NCBI RefSeq assembly: GCF_902167145.1
Contig: NC_050099.1
Location: 14,894,434-14,958,433, forward strand
Source: Zea mays
Taxonomy: Eukaryota > Streptophyta > Magnoliopsida > Poales > Poaceae
Direction of reading: 5' to 3'
Length of the DNA: 64,000 bases
Both the position numbers and the translations under genes were made by a program. This document shows, piece by piece, positions 56,024 to 64,000 of this stretch (the first letter of the stretch is position 1; each line of letters begins with the position of its first letter). Below the pieces are notes generated by a model that searched no databases, was not told where the DNA came from, and saw nothing but the letters and a program-made list of their open reading frames with translations.

Positions 56024-56932
56024 AGGTGCCATTTCCTCATAGTCATCACGGTCCCTTATCATTCTTGCTAGACTCTTATCCTTTTCTTTGTATGCTCTCA
56101 TAAATAGTCTAGTGACCTTGGAGTCACTCCAATCTTCACTTCCAATCACTCTTATTTTGTTGACCAACACCATTAGCCGGTCAAAGAGTGATTGAAGTGA
56201 CTCGCCCTTAGTCCAATCATATCATGAAAGCTCACTCTCCGAAGCTTCAATTCTATGTCTCTTAGCTTTGGGGTCTCGTTCATGTGACATTTTGAGAATG
56301 TTCCAAATGTCACGAGCATCCTCTCTTCCTTGGACTTTCCGGTACTCTTCCGGACAAAGGCTTCCTTTTATTATGCTCACCGCTTGAGCATTGCGGTGCA
56401 CTTCTTGCATCATTTCTGGAGTCATCTCTTCTCCTTGGGCGGGCTTATACATACCTATATTGACAATCTCCCAAAGACTAGGATGTACACCGATTAAATG
56501 CGACTTCATCTTATCAGCCCACTCGTCATAGTTCAACTCACTAAGAGTTGGTAACTTTCCAAGTGGGGCGGAAGAGAAGTTGGGAATAAAATTTCTAGAA
56601 TAATCAAATTGAACTTTATTGAACTCGTTACCTTTACTTTTGGTAGATGATCCTTTGGTGTTGAGACTTACCTTGCTCATCACCCTTGACACCAAAAGTT
56701 CCACTAGATCATTATTGTATTCAATTTTCCCTTTTCCTCTGTCTTCTTCTGCCTTTCTTCTAGTTTCTTCTTCTTCGGCCTTTTTCTTTGCATCTTCCTC
56801 TTTCATTTTGAGGAACATTTTCTCCGCAATCTTCATGGCAAGGTCGAGGACCTTGGGGTCCACTTCCTCACCGGTGGAGGTGATGGGGATCTCCTCGAGA
56901 AGAAGATCCACATGGTCCCTTTGCGTAGACAT
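56024..56932 (-). pseudogene. Outer Sirevirus gag, N-terminal part
   Basis: From ATG 56932 (MSTQRDHVDLLLEEIP) the frame runs 236 residues with a charged coiled-coil start (KKKAEEEETRRKAEEDRGK). A copia gag core follows (LPTLSELNYDEWADKMKSHL, NAQAVSIIKGSLCPEEYRKV). A TGA at 56222-56224 interrupts it, probably a former CGA. The same frame continues with YDWTKGESLQSLFDRLMVLVNK to the AGGTG at 56024, where the inner Sirevirus inserted. The rest of gag resumes at 46622. Confidence 0.85.
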
Positions 56933-56987
56933 GATCGCAACCTCACGCGGTTAAGCGTAAAATGAGGCACGAAGCTCCGATACCAAT

Positions 56988-58502
56988 TGAAAGTAGCCTA
57001 GAGGGGGGTGAATAGGCTACACCTAAATTTTTTCACTAAAAACTTTGAGATAATGTTAAATTCAAGTTGCACTGGTGCAAACTGGTTCAGCTGATTTTGT
57101 TTATAGCTGAACAAGTTTGAACCTGCTCAACTTAGATTAGATAAACAGTTAAACAAGTGTGACAAAGTAATGAGAGATTTTTGCTTAAGACTTGCCCTAG
57201 AGAAAATCCACTCAAATAGGTGACAAATCGGTGTGAATTGATTTCACACGATTTGCACACAATAGAATCGAATATGAACTAACCAACAATTTAAAGCACT
57301 TTTCAAGAACACACGATTTAACCCGAGGTTCGGCAACCACCACAAAGGTGTCCTACTCCTCGTTGAGGAGCCCACAAAGGGCCAGGTCTTTTCCAACCCT
57401 AATCCTCCACAAGCTGACCACCAAGGTCAAGGCAATCTCTTCTTAAATTAGCTCAACGAGCGGGTGATATAAACTTCTTGGGGTCATCCACAAATTTGGA
57501 AACTCCCAAGCAACCTCTATCTGTCAAGGAACTCAAGGTTCCAAGAGTAACAAATCTGCACAAAATTCAAGTTTGCGATGAGCTCGAGAGATGAAGAGAG
57601 AGATGGAGAATCGAGATGAAATAAATAGCGAGTTAGATCGACTTCACCTCACACCAAGGGTCCTTCAAACAATTGAACAAGATGCAATTTCGGGTGTGAG
57701 AGGTGAATTGAATGCTCTTGTTTTGGAGTTAGTCAGTCAAGAATTCGTGGAGAGGGCAGAAGTGAATGAAGATAGAGAGTGTGAGGGGTATATAAAGGAT
57801 CCCCCAAAAGCTGGCAGCCGTTGGGAAAAGTGGACTCAAAACTGGTTGAACCGGTTCTGAAACCAGTTGAACCGGTTTCCACTAGTGGGTTTTTGGTTCA
57901 CTGGGAGACTCAGCCGGAGACTCGACCGGCCCCAAATCCGGTTGAGCCGAGCCAAAATCCGGTTGAACCGGTTTTCAAAAAATCTGCACATGACTTTTTC
58001 TGACAGGATTGACTGGTAGACTGGCAGGTCGAAAAGTGACAGAGGGAACAGTGCAAAAACCGGTTGAACCGGTTTTAAGTCCGGTTGAATAGATTTTGAG
58101 AAAACTGAGGTGAACAAAGGGGAAATCTTAGTGGGGAGAGGAAGTGGTTTTTCCAGGAGCATTCATGATCTAGTAAAATGTTTTCTTAGAGGATTTGAAA
58201 AGATTTGGACTGAGCTCATCGCACATACTTACTCAACTTTTGCGGATCCCTCTTAATTGATCGGCGATTCCTATGACTCAAGAATTATAAAATGTAAATT
58301 GTTGTTGTTCCCAAGCACTTGAAGCATGCTATATGATGTAGAATTTTAATCCGTTGTGCTTTTACATTTGCGTACATATATGATCTATGCTTCTCCTGTC
58401 TGTAGAATAACTGTATACATGCTAGGAGCAAACATGTTAGAATCTCTGTTTGTTTTGTCATTTAATCACCAAAACCCTCAATTAGGCTTGATTGCACTTA
58501 CA
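56988..58502 (-). repeat. 5' LTR of the outer Sirevirus
   Basis: A 1515-bp partner of 34851-36372, with AACCGGTTGAACCGG palindromes between about 57840 and 58090. Followed by the duplicated target GTTAC. Confidence 0.92.
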
Positions 58503-59797
58503 GTTACATAATTTTGTTCCACTAATTTTAGTGAGACACAAAATTATACCAGAGATAAATTAATGCAAGACATCTTATTAATCTCACAAAATTAACATCT
58601 AAATATCCTTAGGGTTTCCTTTTTATTTTCTTATTTCATAAACACTCTATTACATACACTAACCTTTAGCTTAGTCATAAAATTAAAATGCACAGACTGT
58701 GGATGATCATATCTTATTTGAAGAGAGAATATTCCTATGAACATTTTGCTATTTGAATCACTAAATTTGGAGTTCATATGAAAAAGATATGAAATAAACA
58801 AGTTTTGAAGTTTTAAAATACAAAACTAGGTCTAATTCTATGATTACTAAAAAGGTTAGGTGTCTGTTTATAAGAAAACAGGGGTCTGCGCGCTAAACTA
58901 CAGGACAGTGGGTTGATTCCCAGAAACCCAAGGGTCTCTTTAGCAAATTTACACGTGAAGGGGTATCGGGCAACCTCGACCGCATGATCACAAACGAACG
59001 GCTGAGATCAGATCCCGCGAACGAGCGCGCTCGCGGATGCGCAGCGAGCGCTGATAGGCGAGCCAGGGGCGTCAGCGACCCGAGGTAGGGCTGACAGACC
59101 GAGCCCAGCGGCAAGGGCGTGGGTGAGGGGGCGAGTCCGAGCGGTCGGATCCGAATTGGGCGGTTAGGATTAGATTAGGTCTACTTAGATTTGGGACGTT
59201 CGATCTCAGACGGACGCCTGGGACCTAACAGTCAGGAACCTTGGTTGCCAGCGGTGGCGCCGCTCGCGTCCACGGCGGAGGCCCGCCGGAGACGAGGGCA
59301 CGAGCGCGCTGGGGCCCGCTGGGACGCCGAGAAGGGCTCAGGGAGATTCAGGGGAGTGCGATGAACACGGCTAGGAGCATAACATTGGCACAAGGGCGCT
59401 GGAGGGGGGCGGTTCACGGCGAGGCGGCTCAGCGGCGGCGCTATCCTACTCCAACGAGCAATCGCACACAACCAGGGGCAGTCATGGGGACAATAGGGGC
59501 GAGACTAGGTTGCTTGTCTCGAGTGGAGACTCCGGGACCCTTAAACGGTGACAGGGACACGACGAGGGTCTAGGTCGACGGCGGTGGTGCTTCGGCTGCA
59601 CGGGGAAAGCTCCAGTGAGCACGGACAGAAATAACTAGAGGGGAGAGGGCAAATGGAGGCGTGTCTCGAGTTGCGGACACCGAGGCAGAACTCACCGAGG
59701 CAAAAGGCACGGCGGGGCCTCAACGGCGGCGGTAGAACGGACGTGCGGGAGCGGTGAACGGTGGCGGTCTTCCAAGCTCGGGCAAGAGGTAGCACAC
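58503..59797. repeat. Probable Tekay/Del-type gypsy LTR, right part
   Basis: This appears to continue the sequence interrupted at 34850, because the junction bears the GTTAC duplication. It is AT-rich to about 58870, then GC-rich with overlapping short frames but no recognisable protein. The Huck-like LTR starts at 59798 after CACAC. Whether it is LTR or leader sequence is uncertain. Confidence 0.4.
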
Positions 59798-60285
59798 TGT
59801 CGGGGACCATAATTAGGGGTACCCTCAAGACGCCTAATTCTCAGCTGGTAACCCCCATCAGCATAAAGCTGCAAAGGCCTGATGGGCACGATTAAGTCAG
59901 GGATCAGTCCACACGAGTGACTCGATCGCGCTTCACCCGAGCCTAGCCTCGGCCGAAGGCAGCCGACCTCGAGAGACTTCCGTCTCGCCCGAGGCCCCCT
60001 TTTTATGGCGGACACATCACCGGCTTGCCCAAGGCCTTGGCTTCGCTCAGAAGCAACCTTGACTAAATCACCACACCGACTGACCAAATTGCAGGGGCAT
60101 TTAACGCAAAGGTGGCCTGACACCTCTATCCTGACACGCGCCCCCGGCAGAGCCGAGGTGACCGCCGTCACTCCACCGCTCCACTGGCCAGTCTGACAGA
60201 AGGACAGCGCCGCCTGCGCCACTCCGACTGCAGTGCCACTCGACAGAGTGAGTCTGACAGGCAATTAGGCCTTGCCAAAGGCGCC

Positions 60286-60498
60286 ACGGCGAACTCCGCT
60301 CCGCCCGACCCCAGGGCTCGGACTCGGGCTAGGACCCGGAAGACGGCGAACTCCGCTCCGCCCGACCCCAGGGCTCGGACTCGGGCTAAGACCCGGAAGA
60401 CGGCGAACTCCGCTCCGCCCGACCCCAGGGCTCGGACTCGGGCTAAGACCCGGAAGACGACGAAACTCCGCCTCGCCCGACCCCAGGGCTCGGACTCC
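60286..60498. repeat. 57-bp tandem repeat in the Huck-like LTR, about 3.7 copies
   Basis: Units start at 60286, 60343 and 60400, each with ACGGCGAACTCCGCTCCGCC. A diverged fourth copy starts at 60457. They lie about 500 bp upstream of the TATA box. Confidence 0.9.
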
Positions 60499-60997
60499 GC
60501 CCTGGCCTCGGCCGGACGACTTCCGCCTCGCCCGACCCCCTGGCTCGGGCTCGGCCACGGCAACTGAAGGCAAGACTCAACCTCGGCTTCGGAGGAAACC
60601 CCACGTCGCCCTGCCTAGAGCACAGACCGCCACGTCAACAGGAAACGTCATCATCATCCTACCCCGAATCGACTCGGGTCACGGAGAACAAGACCGGCGT
60701 CTCGTCCGGCCAGCTCCGCCAGAGGGGCAATAATGGCGCTCCACGAGCTCTATGACGACGGCAGCCCCCAGCTCTCTTACGGCAGCAGGACAACGTCAGC
60801 AGGGACTCGACCGCTCCAACAGCTGTCCCTCCATCAGGCTCCGTCGCACCTCCGATAGCCACGACATCACGCCAGCAGGATGCCCAGATCTCTCTGGCTG
60901 CCACATCGGCATGTACCTAGGGCACTAGCTCTCCCTCCGCTAGACACGTAGCACTCTGCTACATCCCCATTGTACACCTGGATCCTCTCCTTACAAC

Positions 60998-61005
60998 TAT
61001 AAAAG
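60998..61005 (+). promoter_or_regulatory. TATA box of the Huck-like LTR
   Basis: TATAAAAG within CAACTATAAAAGGAAGG, about 310 bp before the LTR end. Confidence 0.7.
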
Positions 61006-61310
61006 GAAGGACCAGGGCCTTCTCAGAGAGGGTTGGCCGCGCGGGACCGAGGACGGGACAGGCGCTCTCTTGGGGCCGCTCGCTTCCCTCACCCGCGTGG
61101 ACGCTTGTAACCCCCCTACTGCAAGCGCACCTGACCTGGGCGCGGGATGAACACGAAGGCCGCGGGACTTCCACCTTTCTCACGCTCGGCTCCGGCCGCC
61201 TCGCCTCTCCCCCCTCCGCGCTCGCCCACGCGCTCGACCCATCTGGGCTGGGGCACGCAGCACACTCACTCGTCGGCTTAGGGACCCCCCTGTCTCGAAA
61301 CGCCGACAGT

Positions 61311-61328
61311 TGGCGCGCCAGGTAGGGG
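61311..61328 (+). other. Primer binding site of the Huck-like element
   Basis: TGGCGCGCCAGGTAGGGG begins two bases after the LTR, where minus-strand DNA synthesis would be primed by a tRNA. The tRNA was not identified. Confidence 0.75.
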
Positions 61329-61368
61329 CCTGCTGCGTGCTGACGAATAGCTCCCCGTCAAGCTCCAG

Positions 61369-63483
61369 ATGGGCAGTCTCCAGCAACCTCTCCGGCCCGG
61401 GACGGTGCTTCGTTTCGGGGCTCTCGAGTTCATGTCCTTCGACGGCAGCTACGACATGATACTTCTTCCACCGCCGTGCGACCACGACAATGGCGGCCGA
61501 CAACCCGCCCGCCGGCGGCGGAATCGACGACGTCTACCCCGCGTGGTGGAAAAGCAACATTCGGGCTCGCTCCGTTCTCTCCCCCGCCAACGGAGGAGGA
61601 GGCGGGGCCGTCAAGGCCAGACGGGAGGCCGCGCTTCGCCGGCCGTCGAGCGAATCGACGCCCCCGACGCCCCGACGGAAGGCACGCCGGACATCGACCT
61701 CGCGTTCAAGACGGAGGCAAGCGCCGTCCCCCCGCGGCACGATGACCCCGAGCAAGAAGACGACGCCGGCGCGCTCGCGGAAAGCCTGCAGGACGTCGCC
61801 CTCGAACCAGAGATGACGGCGCAACCAGTCCCCGATGTGACTACGTCGCTCCTCGTCGACCAAAAGGTAACGACTAACTCCCATCTTGCGTCATTTCGAC
61901 TCGGCCTCAACCCGCCAAACGACCTCGATTTGGCGGGCGCTCTCATTGAGGCGAGTGCAACCCCACTGAGGTTCTGTATGCGGTCGCCTTGGGACCGACT
62001 GACGGACGTCTCGACCTACGGGCCCTCTAGGTCCGAGGAAGATGACGACCCCAGCATCGGTTGGGATTTCTCCGGACTTGGCAACCCCAGTGCCGTGCGG
62101 GACTTCATGGCCGCATGTGACTACTGTCTGTCCGACTGTTCCGATGCAAGCCGCAGCCTTGGCGACGAGAGCTGCGGCCCAAGCCGCGAATGTTTCCACA
62201 TCGAGCTAGGGAATCCCACCGAAGGCAACCATCTTGGCATGCCGGAGGATGGTGATCTCCCTAGGCCGGTGCCTCGCACCGACATCCCACGGGAGCTAGC
62301 TGTGGTCCCCGCTCCGGCGGGGGGTTACGACCCACAACTCGAGCAAGTCCGCGAGGCGCAGGCCAGGCTCAACGAGGGAACGGGAGCGCTTGAGCCGATC
62401 CGTCGGGACGTCGGACAGGCATGGGTGGGCCAACCCCTGGCCGGAGAAATACGTCATCTGCCCCAAGGTCTCCAGCACCGCGTCGCCAACGACGTCAGGA
62501 TCAGGCCGCCGCCCGCATCCAGCGGGGTCGGTCAGAACCTGGCAACCGCAGCAATGCTCATCCACGCGATGCCGGAGCCGTCAACCACCGAGGGTCGGCG
62601 GATCCAGGGAGAACTCAAGAATCTCCTGGAAGGCGCCGCGGCCCGGCGGGCCGAGAGCACTGCATCCCGAAGGCAAGGATATCCCTCGGAACCTCATGCC
62701 GCGACTTCCCGATTCATGCGGGAAGCCTCAGTCTACACCGGGCGCACGCGCAACACCGCGCCTGCGGCCCCGGGCCACCTCGGCAACGAGCACCATCGAC
62801 GCGACCGTCGGGCTCACCTCGACGAAAGGGTGCGCCGAGGCTATCACCCCAGGCGTGGGGGACGTTACGACAGCGGGGAGGATCGGAGTCCTTCGCCCGA
62901 ACCACCCGGTCCGCAGGCTTTCAGTCGGGCCATTCGACGGGCGCCATTCCCGACCCGGTTCCGACCCCCGACTACTATCGTAAAGTACTCGGGGGAAACG
63001 AGACCGGAGCTGTGGCTCGCGGACTACCGCCTTGCCTGCCAACTGGGTGGAACGGACGACGACAACCTCATCATCCGCAACCTCCCCCTGTTCCTCTCCG
63101 ACACTGCTCGTGCCTGGTTGGAGCACCTGCCTCCGGGGCAGATTTCCAACTGGGACGACTTGGTCCAAGCCTTCGCTGGCAATTTCCAGGGCACATACGT
63201 GCGCCCCGGGAATTCCTGGGACCTTCGAAGCTGCCGGCAACAGCCGGGAGAGTCGCTCCGGGACTACATCCGGCGATTCTCGAAGCAGCGCACCGAGCTG
63301 CCCAACATCACCGACTCGGATGTCATCGGCGCGTTCCTCGCCGGCACCACTTGCCGCGACCTGGTGAGCAAGCTGGGTCGCAAAACCCCCACCAGGGCGA
63401 GCGAGCTGATGGACATCGCCACCAAGTTCGCCTCCGGCCAGGAGGCGGTCGAGGCTATCTTCCGAAAGGACAAGCAGCCCTAG
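61369..63483 (+). CDS. gag: Huck-like gag, open to an in-frame TAG
   Basis: ATG 61369 opens 704 residues of capsid precursor that would assemble particles. The N-terminal half is low-complexity, acidic and proline-rich. The retrotransposon gag domain lies at about residues 530-690, with FRPPTTIVKYSGETRPELWL, WLEHLPPGQISNWDDLVQAF and the QQPGESLRDYIRRFSKQR motif. TAG 63481-63483 interrupts the frame right after RKDKQP. Protein sequence typical of the same polyprotein continues in the same frame, so the stop is likely a mutated CAG or a readthrough site. Confidence 0.85.
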   Translation: MGSLQQPLRPGTVLRFGALEFMSFDGSYDMILLPPPCDHDNGGRQPARRRRNRRRLPRVVEKQHSGSLRSLPRQRRRRRGRQGQTGGRASPAVERIDAPDAPTEGTPDIDLAFKTEASAVPPRHDDPEQEDDAGALAESLQDVALEPEMTAQPVPDVTTSLLVDQKVTTNSHLASFRLGLNPPNDLDLAGALIEASATPLRFCMRSPWDRLTDVSTYGPSRSEEDDDPSIGWDFSGLGNPSAVRDFMAACDYCLSDCSDASRSLGDESCGPSRECFHIELGNPTEGNHLGMPEDGDLPRPVPRTDIPRELAVVPAPAGGYDPQLEQVREAQARLNEGTGALEPIRRDVGQAWVGQPLAGEIRHLPQGLQHRVANDVRIRPPPASSGVGQNLATAAMLIHAMPEPSTTEGRRIQGELKNLLEGAAARRAESTASRRQGYPSEPHAATSRFMREASVYTGRTRNTAPAAPGHLGNEHHRRDRRAHLDERVRRGYHPRRGGRYDSGEDRSPSPEPPGPQAFSRAIRRAPFPTRFRPPTTIVKYSGETRPELWLADYRLACQLGGTDDDNLIIRNLPLFLSDTARAWLEHLPPGQISNWDDLVQAFAGNFQGTYVRPGNSWDLRSCRQQPGESLRDYIRRFSKQRTELPNITDSDVIGAFLAGTTCRDLVSKLGRKTPTRASELMDIATKFASGQEAVEAIFRKDKQP

Positions 63484-64000
63484 GGCCACCCGTCGGAAGA
63501 AGCTCCCGAGACGTCTGCTCCGCGCGGCGCCAAGAAGAAAGGCAAGAAGAAGTCGCAATCGAAACGCGACGCCGCCGACGCGGACCTTGTCGCCGCCGCC
63601 GAGTATAAGAACCCTCGGAAGCCCCCCGGAGGTGCAAACCTCTTCGACAAGATGCTCAAGGAGCCGTGCCCCTACCATCAGGGGCTCGTCAAGCACACCC
63701 TCGAGGAGTGCGTTATGCTTCGGCGTCATTTCCACAGGGCCGGGCCACCCGCCGAGGGTGGCAGGGCCCACGACGACGACAAGAACGAAGAACACCCAGC
63801 AGGGGGGTTCCCCGAGGTCCGCGACTGCTTCATGATCTACGGAGGGCATGCGGCGAACGCCTCGGCTCGGCACCGCAAGCAAGAGCGCCGGGAGGTCTGC
63901 TCGTTGAAGGTGGCGGCGCCAATCTACCTAGACTGGTCCGACAAGCCCATCACTTTCGACCGAGCCGACCACCCCGACCATGTGCCGAGCCCGGGGAAAT
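63484..64000 (+). CDS. Huck-like gag-pol continuation (nucleocapsid knuckle region), runs off the window
   Basis: The gag frame stays open after the stop to the window end. It encodes a lysine-rich stretch (GAKKKGKKKSQSKRD) and a knuckle-like CPYHQGLVKHTLEEC. The peptides DCFMIYGG and LDWSDKPITFDRADHPDHV are of the kind found just before the protease of Tat-lineage polyproteins. No ATG begins this part, so it belongs to the same polyprotein. Confidence 0.75.

Larger units (their letters stand above)
34851..58502 (-). mobile_element. Outer Sirevirus (Ty1/copia), - strand, TSD GTTAC, host of a CACTA and of a second Sirevirus
   Basis: LTRs at 34851-36372 and 56988-58502 are flanked by the perfect duplication GTTAC (34846-34850 and 58503-58507). 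Reading right to left the order is LTR, primer site, gag, pol, a third ORF, polypurine tract and LTR. The two LTRs differ at several dozen sites by eye (roughly 2-3 percent), so this is clearly older than the inner Sirevirus. After subtraction of the inner Sirevirus and the CACTA the element itself is about 11 kb. All ORFs are broken. Confidence 0.92.
59798..61308 (+). repeat. 5' LTR of the Huck-like element
   Basis: A 1511-bp LTR from TGTCGGGG to CGCCGACA. It is GC-rich, with CCTCGGCC and CGCCCGA motifs, a tandem repeat at 60286-60498 and a TATA box at 60998-61005. The partner LTR is outside the window, so the end was set by the following primer binding site. Confidence 0.85.
59798..64000 (+). 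mobile_element. Huck-like Ty3/gypsy retrotransposon, 5' part (continues beyond the window)
   Basis: LTR, primer binding site and gag are present in + orientation; the window ends inside gag/protease. The LTR start TGTCGGGGACCATAATTAGG matches my memory of the maize Huck family. The 5-bp left flank is CACAC; the right end is outside the window. Confidence 0.85.

Noticed and set aside
59232..59828. Several open frames in the GC-rich region before the Huck-like LTR
   Set aside because: Frames on all strands are short, without domains, and lie in probable LTR sequence.

Overview
The window reads as nuclear DNA of a large-genome grass, most probably maize (Zea mays) or a close relative. There is one ordinary plant gene, a class III peroxidase with three exons, introns, a TATA box and GC-rich grass-type codon use. 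Nearly everything else is a deep nest of transposable elements whose LTR termini and proteins look like maize families: Ji/Opie-type Sireviruses, a Tat-lineage Ty3/gypsy element, and a Huck-like element. There are no prokaryotic, organellar or CRISPR features.

Layout. (1) 1-16257 is the 3' part of a decayed Ty1/copia Sirevirus on the + strand, 5' end outside the window. Its RNase H region is split by a very young 9363-bp Tat-lineage gypsy element on the - strand (4522-13884; LTRs of 586 bp differing at one base; target duplication CTGCA). That element has an intact pol, no recognisable gag, and an intron-containing gene on the opposite strand. (2) 16258-23014 is a gene island: degraded repeats, an AT microsatellite, the peroxidase gene (19829-21085) and a PIF/Harbinger-type MITE. 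(3) 23015-30121 is a second MITE split by a nearly complete L1-type LINE on the - strand with a 16-bp target duplication. (4) 30122-32051 holds a Mutator-type MITE candidate and a non-autonomous hAT with another inverted-repeat element inside it. (5) 32052-33276 is a truncated Sirevirus-type LTR. (6) 33277-34850 plus 58508-59797 are two halves of a probable Tekay/Del-type LTR. (7) 34851-58502 is an old Sirevirus on the - strand (TSD GTTAC, 1.5-kb LTRs, broken gag, pol and a third ORF). It carries a gene-capturing CACTA transposon (42223-45530, TSD AAA) and a younger Ji/Opie-type Sirevirus with open gag and pol (46623-56023, TSD AGGTG). (8) 59798 to the end is the 5' part of a Huck-like gypsy element on the + strand: LTR, primer binding site and gag.

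How it fits together. Target-site duplications and interruptions give a partial order of insertion: Sirevirus LTR remnant, then Tekay-like LTR, then the outer Sirevirus, then (inside it) the CACTA element and the inner Sirevirus. The Tat element is the youngest judged by LTR identity. Only the peroxidase is a clear host gene. The most unusual features are the spliced antisense gene in the Tat element, the CACTA element carrying exon pieces of what look like two host genes, and a splice-acceptor-like sequence kept at the gag/pol boundary of all three Sireviruses.
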